NCBI RefSeq assembly: GCF_900113275.1
Contig: NZ_FOOU01000002.1
Coordinates: 62,001-126,000 of the forward strand
Reading direction: 5' to 3'
Source of the DNA: Neptunomonas qingdaonensis
Lineage (GTDB): Bacteria; Pseudomonadota; Gammaproteobacteria; Pseudomonadales; Balneatricaceae
Length of the DNA: 64,000 bases
The position numbers were made by a program, and so were the translations under genes. Below, piece after piece: positions 35,475 to 44,853 of this stretch. Within the stretch, counting starts at the first letter, position 1; every line of letters begins with the position of its first letter. Under the pieces are notes generated by a model. The model saw only the letters and a program-made list of their open reading frames with translations. It did not search any database and was not told where the DNA came from.

Positions 35475-36788
35475 ATGATGAAAATATTAATAGATACTTT
35501 CCAATTTTATAAAAAGATACTTAAGTATGAAGCAAAGTCTATTCTGCCTTGTAAAACTAGAAAGTCTATAAATAAAAAAGTATTGGTACTTGCACCAAGA
35601 CTACCTCCATATGTTTCTGGTGGTGTTTATAGACCAATTTCTTGGGCGAAATACGCAGCAGAGAACAACTGGTCTATAGATTTTTTAACCATAAAAACCC
35701 CTCCACCGTATTCAGAAGCTGGTATGCACTTGAAAAATCAAATACCTCAAAGCTGCTCTATTTATTTCATAAAAAGAAAATATTTAAATCCTAGTTGGAA
35801 GGTTTCATTTAGAACTGATGGAGATATAATTTCCGCACTAGACGCAATTGAAACATCTCTGGAGCTTTATAAAGATAAAAAACCCTCAACAATAATAGCC
35901 ACCGGACCTTCTTTTGATCTGTTTATCGCAGGTTATTATCTTTCAAAAATACTTAGAGTTCCCTTAATACTTGATTATCGTGACGAGTGGTCAGAAAATC
36001 CTTTTTCTTTTGTTACCCTAGGTAACTCTGATCAATTTTGGGAAAACCGTTGCTTAAAACAGGCGAGCAACATTATTTTCACAACAGAAAGTATGAGACA
36101 ACACCAAATAAATGTATTTAACATAAAACCTACTAAGACCTGTGTTATATTTAACGGCTGGGAATTTAGCGAACATGTTACTGCATCTGAAAAATCAGTA
36201 ATAAAGCCTCGAAATAATCTAATCACATTGATGTACTGCGGTATGCTTACAGATGCTACCCTCCCTAAAGATTTTCTAGTAGACCTAGAAAAAACATTAA
36301 CTTCACTTCCAGATTTCCCAATTAATTTTGATTTTATTTTAAACATAATGGGTGGGTGTTCAAAAAAAGCAAAGTTACAGATTGATGAATTCAAATATAC
36401 CGAAAAGATATTTTTAGAGGACTTTCAACCAAGGAACATTGCACATTTAAAAATGCAAAGTGCAGATGCTTTAGTTTTATTTACAGATAGGAACATGGAA
36501 CGATATATACCAGGAAAATTGTTTGATTACTTAGCATCAAATAAACCTATTATTGTTCATGGTGTATACGGAGAAGCTGCGAGGATTGTTGAAACTTTAA
36601 ATGCAGGATATTTCATTCAACAAGGAGATACAGATAAGTTTATCAAAGTCATTGAGAACTTAACTTACTATAATCATGAATGTGATGAAAATGCAGAAAG
36701 AATAGATTGGTTAAAAAATCATACTAGAAAAGAAATGGCGAAAAAACTATTCTCTTTGCTAAACACTGTTCAACAAACATCGCGTTAG
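35475..36788 (+). CDS. Glycosyltransferase, GT4-like
   Basis: 437 aa. N-terminal VLAPRLPPYVSGGVYRPISWAKYA (donor-side loop), LDYRDEWSENPF, and IIFTTESMRQ. C-terminal LITLMYCGMLTDATLP and MERYIPGKLFDYLASNKPIIVHG, typical of GT-B. The start ATG ATG at 35475 has no strong ribosome site, and the gene follows its neighbour by 9 bp, so translation may be coupled. Specificity unknown. Confidence 0.8.
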   Translation: MMKILIDTFQFYKKILKYEAKSILPCKTRKSINKKVLVLAPRLPPYVSGGVYRPISWAKYAAENNWSIDFLTIKTPPPYSEAGMHLKNQIPQSCSIYFIKRKYLNPSWKVSFRTDGDIISALDAIETSLELYKDKKPSTIIATGPSFDLFIAGYYLSKILRVPLILDYRDEWSENPFSFVTLGNSDQFWENRCLKQASNIIFTTESMRQHQINVFNIKPTKTCVIFNGWEFSEHVTASEKSVIKPRNNLITLMYCGMLTDATLPKDFLVDLEKTLTSLPDFPINFDFILNIMGGCSKKAKLQIDEFKYTEKIFLEDFQPRNIAHLKMQSADALVLFTDRNMERYIPGKLFDYLASNKPIIVHGVYGEAARIVETLNAGYFIQQGDTDKFIKVIENLTYYNHECDENAERIDWLKNHTRKEMAKKLFSLLNTVQQTSR

Positions 36789-36804
36789 AATTGGGGAGAA
36801 AATA

Positions 36805-37791
36805 ATGCTATATAAGTTTGCTTGCATCATCCCTTATTATCAGGAATGCCCCAATATACTTATCAATGCAGTCAATTCCATACTGGAACAAGACACATCA
36901 GATACATATTTAATAGTGATTATTGATGACTCATCACCTGTTTCAGCAGCGACGGAGTTGAATAAATTATTGGAGAAGCACGATAATAAAATAGAAATAA
37001 TACATCAAGAAAACCAGGGCGCAGCTGTTGCAAGGAACACAGGAATAAATTTCGTTTTGAATATAGCTCAATATATCGCATTCTTAGACTCTGATGATAT
37101 GTGGACTAAAGATCACTTACGTAATGCAGGTAAAAGTTTCGAATTAGGTGCAGATTTTTATTTTTCTGACATCAAAACACTAGAAGTAAGTAACTCTCGC
37201 TTTGAGAATAACAAATACTCTACGAGACCTCATTTGAAGCTATTTGACACTCTGTACCTGCATCAGGGTGACTTACTAACAGATATACTCCAGTACAATG
37301 TTGTTGCTACACCTACAGTTGCTTATAAACTTGAAATAGCGAAAAATCTTCGCTTCCAAAATAAATACAGGTATGCGGGAGAAGATCACTTATTTTGGAT
37401 GGCTTTATCTCAATATTCTAAAAAAACTATTTTCTCAACAAATGTAGAAGCTTTATGCGGAGAGGGTATTAATATATTTTCAAGCTCTTCCTGGGGGTCT
37501 AGCCGAGCAATAACTAGAATATATCATGATTTGCTTTTCAAAAAGTCGATCCCTAATCAATTTTCTTTAACACCACAGCAATCCATCATAGTCAAAGAAC
37601 ATATAAAAGAGCTTAGAATGTACTTTGCTCAAAACATCATGCATAAAGTTATCAATAAAAAACCGTTAGAGGTTTCTGCGTGTAAAAAAATTCTAGTATT
37701 AGATCCTATATTATTTTTGATACTACCAATAAATCTAGTTTTATATCTTAAGAATATTTTTTTGAATAAATTCAAGAAAAATATTACATAA
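36805..37791 (+). CDS. Glycosyltransferase, GT2 (GT-A fold)
   Basis: 328 aa. Classic GT2 start FACIIPYYQECPNILINAVNSILEQ, nucleotide-binding IVIIDDSSPV, QGAAVARNTGINF, and the metal-binding DXD-like LDSDDMW near residue 95. The distal part has YAGEDHLFWMAL, the usual acceptor-side ED acid. A hydrophobic segment near the C-terminus (ILFLILPINLVLYLKNIF) may associate with the membrane. GGGGAG lies 8 nt before the ATG. Likely adds one hexose or deoxyhexose to the repeat. Confidence 0.87.
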   Translation: MLYKFACIIPYYQECPNILINAVNSILEQDTSDTYLIVIIDDSSPVSAATELNKLLEKHDNKIEIIHQENQGAAVARNTGINFVLNIAQYIAFLDSDDMWTKDHLRNAGKSFELGADFYFSDIKTLEVSNSRFENNKYSTRPHLKLFDTLYLHQGDLLTDILQYNVVATPTVAYKLEIAKNLRFQNKYRYAGEDHLFWMALSQYSKKTIFSTNVEALCGEGINIFSSSSWGSSRAITRIYHDLLFKKSIPNQFSLTPQQSIIVKEHIKELRMYFAQNIMHKVINKKPLEVSACKKILVLDPILFLILPINLVLYLKNIFLNKFKKNIT

Positions 37792-37807
37792 AGTCTGAGA
37801 AGATACG

Positions 37808-38779
37808 ATGAATGTACTATATATTGAAAAAAAAATGAGTAAGGCTTCTCCGTTAATTTCACTTAGCCAAGATCTCATCAAGTTAGGCGCAAAGGTAAGT
37901 TTTATAGACTTTAGTGAATTATCTACAAAAGAGTTAATCTCTCATTTCTTAAAAGCTGATGTAGTTGTTTTACAGCACTACGGCAAACTGGGTGACTATG
38001 ATAAACGACAGTTGGCCATTGCGCCCTTATTGGGAACACCTCTAATAAGAAACTGGGCGGGTACTGATGTGCTGAATGTTATCAAAAGTGATATAGTTAA
38101 AAGAGATGCGCAAGTTATTAATAAATTTGTATCTTTTAACGTAACAGATAGTCATAAAGGGTTAGTAGAAGAACTTTCAACAGCAAATATATTATGCGAC
38201 TCTTTGCCAAAAATAATATATAATTTGAATCTACAAGCTAATATCCCTAAACACATAAGCAGTAGAACTATTCTTGCGTATTTACCCGCTGAGCGTCGAA
38301 ATTTTTATGGAGCACAAATAATCAAAGGCTTGATTGAAAAATTTCACGACGTAAAATTTTCTATAATAGGAGATGATGAACACTATTTTTCTCACTTTGA
38401 AAATGTTATCAGTCATGGCTGGGTAACTAGCACTGAAATGGAGAGTATTTGGGACAATGTTGGCATTTTGATCAGAATTACTGAGCATGACGGTACGCCA
38501 CGTATGATTTATGAAGCGTTAAGCCGCGGAAAGTATGTAATTCATAACAATAAAAATTTAGAAGCTATTTGGTATGCTGGAACTCAAAATGAGGTAGAGC
38601 AACAAGTTGAACGTTTTTTAGCGCTACAAAATACAAATACGGAAGGATTAGAATTTATTAATAAACATTTTGAAAGTAAACCAAACACTGTACATTTTTC
38701 ATATTTATCAAACGCAAAGGTATCTTTTAAAACCAGGTTAGCAAGCGTCAAATTCATCCTACAGAGCTTATTTTCATGA
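37808..38779 (+). CDS. Short GT4-like glycosyltransferase
   Basis: 323 aa, GT-B-like but with a short N-domain. LIRNWAGTDVLNVIKSD, VNFNVTDSHKGLVEEL-like segment, KFSIIGDDEHYF, and the C-terminal donor region ILIRITEHDGTPRMIYEALSRGKYVIHNN. Its 3' end overlaps the convergent flippase gene by 26 bp. Probably a repeat-unit transferase; less certain than its neighbours because the N-terminal motifs are weak. Confidence 0.7.
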   Translation: MNVLYIEKKMSKASPLISLSQDLIKLGAKVSFIDFSELSTKELISHFLKADVVVLQHYGKLGDYDKRQLAIAPLLGTPLIRNWAGTDVLNVIKSDIVKRDAQVINKFVSFNVTDSHKGLVEELSTANILCDSLPKIIYNLNLQANIPKHISSRTILAYLPAERRNFYGAQIIKGLIEKFHDVKFSIIGDDEHYFSHFENVISHGWVTSTEMESIWDNVGILIRITEHDGTPRMIYEALSRGKYVIHNNKNLEAIWYAGTQNEVEQQVERFLALQNTNTEGLEFINKHFESKPNTVHFSYLSNAKVSFKTRLASVKFILQSLFS

Positions 38780-40202
38780 GAACCTTTCTATATAGCTCAG
38801 TGATTTTTTCTTTTAATGGGTGCTTTAACATACTCAAAGCAATTAGCCACGATAAACAAAATAACAAAGCAGCAAAAGCCAACTGAATAACATCACTTGA
38901 AAAGTCTTTAAATAGATTATGACTTAGATTACAAATCATAAACGTAATTATTGCAATCCCTGCATTCAATCGATAAACAATGAATAATTGCAGAAATGAC
39001 ACTTTAAAAAACATTTTATATCGATATAGTAATAGAGTAGATCTGATAATAGCAAGTGGTATAAATGAAAGCACTAGCACATATAAACCAAATTTTACAA
39101 AAATCATTACAAAAGTAATTCGCATGAGTGTCATAATTACAGACACACTCAAAACATACTTTACATCTCCTACTGAATTTAACATTTGAATGCCTAAAAC
39201 AGCTAGCCCATCTATTAAAAACAAGACACAACATACCTTAATTAAAGGGATAGCCACTTCCCATTGAGGCCCATATAACAAAAATATTATTTCTTCAGCG
39301 TATACATAAACAAAACCACAAAATGGCCATTGAAAAGCCAGCATATAATGAGTGATTTGATATACGTGTTTTTCAATACTGCCACTTTCGTTGTGTATTT
39401 TTGAAAGAAATGGTTGTATGACTGGAGCGATTACTCCTGTAATAAGCTTTGAAAAAAGGTTAATTGTTCCATTAGCTTTAGAGAGATATGCTACGTCTTC
39501 AACCGAAGAGTACTTACCTATCAAAAACTCAGGAACAACACTCCTTAGCTCGTCTAAGATATTCGCTCCACTCACAAAACCACTAAACTTAGCTATTACG
39601 ACTATTTTTCTGAAATTTATCTTAAAGTATCGCCACGATGTATATTTAAATGTAAGTAACACAGTTGTTAACGTCCCAAAAACACTTGCTAAAGCTAAAA
39701 CTTCAACCGTTTTATAGGTAATGATAAGAATTACTGAAGCAACTGTTGAAACGATTGAACTTAAAATATCTATAAACATTATTTTGTCAAATAACATATT
39801 CCGCCTTAACAGTGAAAGCGTAAACGTTCCAAAAGGAATAATAAGGAAATTAAATGCTAAAATTTGGGTCAGAACAACTATAGATTCTTGCTCAAAGAAA
39901 ACCCCAATATAATTGGCTGATATAAAATAAATAAAAGCCAAGATCCAGCAAACAATAATAGAGATTGTAAAACATCCTTGTACTTTCTCATCAGTTATTT
40001 CTTTTTCTTTGACTAAATAAAGAGAAAGACCAAAGTCACGTAGAACCTGACCAACTGCAATACTACCTAATGCAAGAGAATATCCGCCTAAATCTTCTGG
40101 CGTAAGAATTCGAGATATAACCATTACAGAAATAAACTGCAACAGCATTGATGAGTATTTTCCTACAAAAGAAAAAAATAAAGAGCTATTTAAGGAGGCC
40201 AT
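38754..40202 (-). CDS. Oligosaccharide flippase, Wzx-like (MOP superfamily)
   Basis: 482 aa with about 12-14 hydrophobic spans. MOP/Wzx signatures: FVGKYSSMLLQFISVMVISRILTPEDLGGYSLA at the N-terminus, and the central block LDELRSVVPEFLIGKYSSVEDVAYLSKANGTINLFSKL. It moves the lipid-linked repeat unit across the inner membrane before polymerisation. It is the only flippase gene in the window, so the variable region supplies this step for the locus. Confidence 0.87.
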   Translation of the reverse strand: MASLNSSLFFSFVGKYSSMLLQFISVMVISRILTPEDLGGYSLALGSIAVGQVLRDFGLSLYLVKEKEITDEKVQGCFTISIIVCWILAFIYFISANYIGVFFEQESIVVLTQILAFNFLIIPFGTFTLSLLRRNMLFDKIMFIDILSSIVSTVASVILIITYKTVEVLALASVFGTLTTVLLTFKYTSWRYFKINFRKIVVIAKFSGFVSGANILDELRSVVPEFLIGKYSSVEDVAYLSKANGTINLFSKLITGVIAPVIQPFLSKIHNESGSIEKHVYQITHYMLAFQWPFCGFVYVYAEEIIFLLYGPQWEVAIPLIKVCCVLFLIDGLAVLGIQMLNSVGDVKYVLSVSVIMTLMRITFVMIFVKFGLYVLVLSFIPLAIIRSTLLLYRYKMFFKVSFLQLFIVYRLNAGIAIITFMICNLSHNLFKDFSSDVIQLAFAALLFCLSWLIALSMLKHPLKEKITELYRKVLMKISSVG

Positions 40203-40259
40203 ATAATACGTGTACCCATTAAAGAAATCGTTTTAATTATTATAAAGTTTGAAATCGCC

Positions 40260-40490
40260 TCAAAAAATAAAATAACTCGACCGTATATTTAGTTTAGGTA
40301 TCAAAAAAATTGTATCATAATTATTTGAAATTTTTGTGCCTGTTATGATAGCCTGTCTAGCCAACTCACTCAATACATATTTTAATTGATCAAGCCGTTT
40401 AAAATAAAAATTAATAATGTAATACCCATCTTTTCTTACTAAGTATATGCCATAATTTTCCGCCACTACCAGATAAAAGCGAGTACTCAT
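40260..40490 (-). CDS. Small hypothetical protein, 76 aa
   Basis: Not recognised. It has a good ribosome site (GAGG 4 nt before the ATG) and lies between two genes on the same strand, 22 bp after the preceding gene. The sequence is rich in Tyr and Ile, neutral, with no signal peptide or membrane span. It could be a real small protein or the surviving fragment of a larger one. Confidence 0.35.
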   Translation of the reverse strand: MSTRFYLVVAENYGIYLVRKDGYYIINFYFKRLDQLKYVLSELARQAIITGTKISNNYDTIFLIPKLNIRSSYFIF

Positions 40491-40512
40491 TCTACCTCTG
40501 TTTAAGAAAAAT

Positions 40513-41766
40513 TCACTTTATAAGTTCCAGATTTTTATTTAATGCACCCGAAAAATTACTTATATTTAATTGATTAACGATCAGCTCATTGTTAAATGAT
40601 TTGATAATAGTATTAGATATTTCTTGTGCTGAGTGGCATACATTAATCATACGCTCTATAGACAAAACATCGAATACAGGAAAACTAGGGTATTGCTTAT
40701 TCCAATTATCAAGAACAATAACAGGCTTATTAAAGGATAGAGGCTCAAGTACATTATGATTCACCCCTACGTAACATACATCCGCATATGCGTAAAAGCT
40801 TTTTAATTCGCCAAAAGTATTAATAATTAATATTTGCGTATCGAAAGGACATAGATCATTCCACATACTCCTATACATAAATGTTAACTGTAAATCAATA
40901 ATCTTATTGACCAACAATTCTAATTGATCACTTTTTTCTGGGTGGCGTGGAGCAATTATTAATTTTGTATTTGGGTTGCTAACAAGAACTTTAGTATAGG
41001 CATCCAAAACAATTTCATACTCCCATTCTTCAGTAACACAACCAGCTGTTACTATACGCTCTAAATTTTTACTAAAATAATCCAGAACATAGCTATCAAT
41101 ATTAAAATCGTTATTTATTACTGCATCAAACTTCATATTTCCAGTAACATGAATTTTATTGCTATCCCCTCCTTTTTCTATTAATAGTTGTTTTATTTTA
41201 TCAGTTTGAACCGTTATAATCTCAAATGAATTTATATAATATTTTTGAAATAAAAACCGCTCAACTTTATCTTGCATGCAAGATGCAGCATACTCGTATA
41301 GCCAGCCATTAACTAAATATAATTTGATACCTTTTTCCTTTAATTTTCTAATTAAAGCATATGATAATCTACATGGAGCATCATTTGGAGAACAAGGTAT
41401 TTCACATGCAATAAACAAAGTAGGGATATATTTTTTAATTAAATAATCAACTTCTTCAAGATTACCGCTAATATTAACTACATAGGCATTTGGAAATTCA
41501 CGTTTAAAGGCTTCACTATAGCAGCCACGATCGGTGATAAATAATACATCTCTACTATCTATAAATTTAGTTAAGAATAATTTACAAGCATTAAACTCAC
41601 CGATCGTTGAACAAAAAACCCACACACAACCATCTATAACATTTCCATTTTGGTTGTTTATTAAAATTTCGTCTTTGCCTACACCTCGTATTAAATTATT
41701 TGCCTTTACCATAAAAATATAGACATACCAAAAAAAGTGTTCTAATACCACTCTCAAAATTTTCAT
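40513..41766 (-). CDS. Kdo transferase-like (GT30-type) glycosyltransferase
   Basis: 417 aa. N-terminal membrane-proximal helix, then WVFCSTIGEFNACKLFL (the WaaA/KdtA 'S.GE' acceptor motif), LFIACEIPCSPN (family WPE.EIWPN-like), VNGWLYEYAA, and the C-terminal IHVTGNMKFD and LIIAPRHPEKSDQLELL, FGELKSFYAYADVCYVGVNHNVLEPLSFNKPVIV. These are the order and type of motifs found in Kdo transferases, here degenerate. In an EPS region it more likely adds a Kdo-like ulosonic acid to the polymer than to lipid A; that is inference. Confidence 0.72.
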   Translation of the reverse strand: MKILRVVLEHFFWYVYIFMVKANNLIRGVGKDEILINNQNGNVIDGCVWVFCSTIGEFNACKLFLTKFIDSRDVLFITDRGCYSEAFKREFPNAYVVNISGNLEEVDYLIKKYIPTLFIACEIPCSPNDAPCRLSYALIRKLKEKGIKLYLVNGWLYEYAASCMQDKVERFLFQKYYINSFEIITVQTDKIKQLLIEKGGDSNKIHVTGNMKFDAVINNDFNIDSYVLDYFSKNLERIVTAGCVTEEWEYEIVLDAYTKVLVSNPNTKLIIAPRHPEKSDQLELLVNKIIDLQLTFMYRSMWNDLCPFDTQILIINTFGELKSFYAYADVCYVGVNHNVLEPLSFNKPVIVLDNWNKQYPSFPVFDVLSIERMINVCHSAQEISNTIIKSFNNELIVNQLNISNFSGALNKNLELIK

Positions 41767-41870
41767 TCAAAATTGTCCTTACACAAAATCAAAACTTATA
41801 TACAGCCTAACATCATTGCCATTTAATAACTTCACGTTTATTATAGAATGTAAAGATTCCGGAGCATTTT

Positions 41871-42569
41871 ATGTTTACCACTCTTAATCACAAGTGCCTA
41901 AGTAGTATTTCAATTTTTTTCCTTATTTTTTCTGTCTTTTTCCCAACTAAACCTGCGGAATCGGCTACTATAATTAAATCAGCACCTTGGGTTGGCTACA
42001 CGCTATCTGGAGCACCATGCAAAGGTAAAGATACTACTTTTGGTCCCTTTGACTATAGATACAGAGATAGAGTACCTGAAGCCATCAGCATGGTTGAAGG
42101 AGCTCACTTCAATGCAAAGGTTGAAAACCTAAAAGAAGGTGCTAAGCATAAATACAATCTTTATGGTGATATTGATTATACACTTAGAGCATTTCCTAAT
42201 CATGCTAGAGCATTGTATACAGTCATACGGTTTCGCACATTAGATGGACCATATAATAAAAAACAATTACTTCTACAACCTGAGTGTTATTTAAATCGTG
42301 CTATCGGTTTTACACCTAACGACCCTACCATATATTCACTTTATGGAATATACCTTCATAAACTGGATAAATATGATGAAGCATTAGAAAAGTACCTTCA
42401 TGCTGAAGAGCTAGCACCCAATGATATACAAACAAAGTATAATATCGGGCTTTTACTGTGCGACATGAAAAAATACAACGAAGCCAAAAAATACGCTATC
42501 GATGTTTATAATAAAAATTACCCGTTCAAAGGACTTAAAAACAGGCTCATAAGCGCTGGTTTCTGGTAA
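41871..42569 (+). CDS. Secreted TPR protein
   Basis: 232 aa with a signal peptide (residues 1-32, ...FPTKPAESA) and two clear tetratricopeptide units near the C-terminus (IYSLYGIYLHKLDKYDEALEKYLHAEELAPNDIQ and the following KYNIGLLLCDMKKYNEAKKYA). The N-terminal part contains one pair of Cys and FGPFDYRYRDRVPEAI. A CGGAG ribosome site precedes the ATG. Periplasmic; possibly a small assembly factor analogous to PrsT. Convergent with the deacetylase gene, 2 bp apart. Confidence 0.78.
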   Translation: MFTTLNHKCLSSISIFFLIFSVFFPTKPAESATIIKSAPWVGYTLSGAPCKGKDTTFGPFDYRYRDRVPEAISMVEGAHFNAKVENLKEGAKHKYNLYGDIDYTLRAFPNHARALYTVIRFRTLDGPYNKKQLLLQPECYLNRAIGFTPNDPTIYSLYGIYLHKLDKYDEALEKYLHAEELAPNDIQTKYNIGLLLCDMKKYNEAKKYAIDVYNKNYPFKGLKNRLISAGFW

Positions 42570-42571
42570 TG

Positions 42572-43534
42572 TTAAATTATATTTCTTTGATTTATAAAAA
42601 GACGTAATAGAAATTTTTCAGGTACTTTATCCCAGGGTGTAAATCTAGCAAGTTGATATTTATCAGTTCTAGTAGAGGACACCCCCCAAGATGTACTTAC
42701 AGCAGCTTTGAAACCACAATTTTTTACTATTTTTACATGGTTATTATTATAATCTTTGCTAGGCTGTCCATTGGGATATGCAAAAAATTTGACCGGACTA
42801 CCTAATAATGATTCAAGATACTTCTTCCCATTGATAATTTCTTTTTCGGCATCTTGGGCATTCAATTTAGCAAGGATTGGGTGACTAAAGGTGTGCCCAC
42901 CAATATCTATACCTGATTTATACATATTAACAACTTGTTGACTGGTCATCATTAAATTAGTGGGTAAAGAAGTAAGAGCTTGTGAAGTTACGCTAGATAC
43001 ATATTCATCTCTATTATTATCTATGTGTTTGATCTTTTTTAATATTTCATGCGCTATTTTTTGACGAGATTCATTTGTTGGCAACTCATATATATCAAGC
43101 CCTAACATCGTAAGATCTAAACTATTTCCACATAGCCTCACTGCCTCTATTACAGAATCATTCCACATGATACCTCCGTCAAGGAAAGCAGTTGACACGA
43201 ATACCGTCGCTGGGATATCCCATTTTTTTAATATAGGTAAAGCATGTATTTCATTATCAGCATATCCATCATCGAACGTAACACAAACAGCATTATCAGG
43301 AAGCCGGTTGTCGTCCAACAGAGTAAGCGCATCATTTAATGATAATGGTTTCATATAGCGACTTAGTAATTCCATCTGCCAGTCAAACTGTTCAATGGTC
43401 GGCTCATCTGGCCTCATAAAATCAAAAGATGGTAAAACACGGTGATATATCAAAATTGATAATCTTTGTTTACTTCTAGTTCTCAATAAAATTGGCAGTA
43501 CCGATTTCAAACCCAAACATATCATATGATTCAA
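42572..43534 (-). CDS. Polysaccharide deacetylase (NodB domain, CE4)
   Basis: 320 aa. NodB domain with the metal-binding Asp pair in CVTFDDGYADN (~97-107), the His pair in GGHTFSHP (HxxxH, near 217-221) and a later FFAYPNGQPS. Deacetylates N-acetyl sugars of exported or nascent polysaccharide. Start is TTG 43534, inside the TTGA that ends the O-ligase gene, with AGGGG 7 nt upstream; ATG 43525 is the alternative. No signal peptide is evident, only a hydrophobic N-terminus. Last gene of the long core operon. Confidence 0.85.
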   Translation of the reverse strand: MNHMICLGLKSVLPILLRTRSKQRLSILIYHRVLPSFDFMRPDEPTIEQFDWQMELLSRYMKPLSLNDALTLLDDNRLPDNAVCVTFDDGYADNEIHALPILKKWDIPATVFVSTAFLDGGIMWNDSVIEAVRLCGNSLDLTMLGLDIYELPTNESRQKIAHEILKKIKHIDNNRDEYVSSVTSQALTSLPTNLMMTSQQVVNMYKSGIDIGGHTFSHPILAKLNAQDAEKEIINGKKYLESLLGSPVKFFAYPNGQPSKDYNNNHVKIVKNCGFKAAVSTSWGVSSTRTDKYQLARFTPWDKVPEKFLLRLFINQRNII

Positions 43535-44814
43535 TGTGCAACCCCTTTATTTTCTTTTCGTACCTGTTGTTTTACTAGCCCTGTATTATTAACAACTTGA
43601 TGCTTCAAAAGAAAAGCTAAAGCAATTATATGCCATGGTAAATCAAAATAGGACAAGCTTAAAAATGCTCCACCTGAACAATAAGCGATCAAACTAACCT
43701 GTAACATTTTTGCAAGCATCACTTGGTCTTTTCTTATAGAATTTTTACTCGCAATACTTATAACATCGCTTAAAAATTTCCAAGCTAGCATTAAAATTAG
43801 TATGAATAAAATCAATCCTATCCAGCCATGATCAGCCAGGACATTAAAATAAATACTATGTGCGACAACTACTAATTCAGCGTCTGGACTGTAAATTTCA
43901 TATGTATTTGTAGACCATGAGTTAAAGCCACCACCTAATAGGCGATCATTGGCTATGTTAATACTATAAATCCAAGCGTTAATACGCCCCATTGCCGATT
44001 GATCTTCTTCATAATCTTGGATAGTATTCATCCGATCATGCCAAGTTTCTGGCATAAAGTTTAATCCAGCAATAGCAAGAAATATAATCAAAAAACCGGT
44101 TAATATTTTACTTTTACTTTTCAACCAGAAAAAAACAGCCACTGAAATGATCGATATAAATGCACCACGAGATTGGGAACCTAAAACCGCAACTAAACTT
44201 GAAAACATGCAACCTAATAGCCCATAACGGATCCACCTATTTTTTTCTTTTGAAAATAAATAATACATTAATGGTATTATCATTAAAGTCGATAAAGCTA
44301 ACGCATTATTTTCTTCAATAAATGTTCCCGCTGGTCCCCACACACGGTAACCTCCACCGCTTATAATAGTAAAAACTCCACCTTTTATACTATAAAAACC
44401 GATAGAGAATACTATAACCCATATTAATTTGTTGATTTTTTCTTGAGTATTTATCAACATTAATGTTAGAAACGTTAATAATTGAATTTTTAATACTCGT
44501 ATATAATAATCTTGGGCAAAATCTGGATAAATTGCGAAAAATGTTGTTAATGTCATCCATAGAAAAAAGAATATCCATGCTGTCATTAACCCATCTATTG
44601 GTATTTTTTGTAGATCTTTCCTATTAAAAAATATCGCTGCAAACAAAACGACAGCTATCACTTGAGCAAATGGCATATTGTACGCGAATCCATAAGCGAG
44701 ACGATGTGGATTCATATAGCTAAGCCATGCCCACATCAAAATACCGATATATGGCCTTTTTAATATGAATGGTATACTTCCGAATACTATAAGTGCTATA
44801 AGGATATCGCGCAT
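43531..44814 (-). CDS. Putative O-glycosylation ligase/polymerase, exosortase A-associated (TIGR03097-like, Wzy_C)
   Basis: 427 aa polytopic protein with ~11 hydrophobic spans. N-terminal FGSIPFILKRPYIGILMWAWLSYMNPHRLAYGFAY is the TIGR03097 signature. The large periplasmic loop with GSQSRGAFISI and the NSWSTNTYEIYSPDAELVVVAHSIYFNVLADHGWIGL region is the Wzy_C/O-ligase core. Proposed role: polymerise or ligate the repeat unit to its acceptor. Overlaps the deacetylase start by 4 nt. Confidence 0.87.
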   Translation of the reverse strand: MRDILIALIVFGSIPFILKRPYIGILMWAWLSYMNPHRLAYGFAYNMPFAQVIAVVLFAAIFFNRKDLQKIPIDGLMTAWIFFFLWMTLTTFFAIYPDFAQDYYIRVLKIQLLTFLTLMLINTQEKINKLIWVIVFSIGFYSIKGGVFTIISGGGYRVWGPAGTFIEENNALALSTLMIIPLMYYLFSKEKNRWIRYGLLGCMFSSLVAVLGSQSRGAFISIISVAVFFWLKSKSKILTGFLIIFLAIAGLNFMPETWHDRMNTIQDYEEDQSAMGRINAWIYSINIANDRLLGGGFNSWSTNTYEIYSPDAELVVVAHSIYFNVLADHGWIGLILFILILMLAWKFLSDVISIASKNSIRKDQVMLAKMLQVSLIAYCSGGAFLSLSYFDLPWHIIALAFLLKHQVVNNTGLVKQQVRKENKGVAH

Positions 44815-44853
44815 TTAATTATACTTTTTCTCTTATATTACTAATCACGGTAA

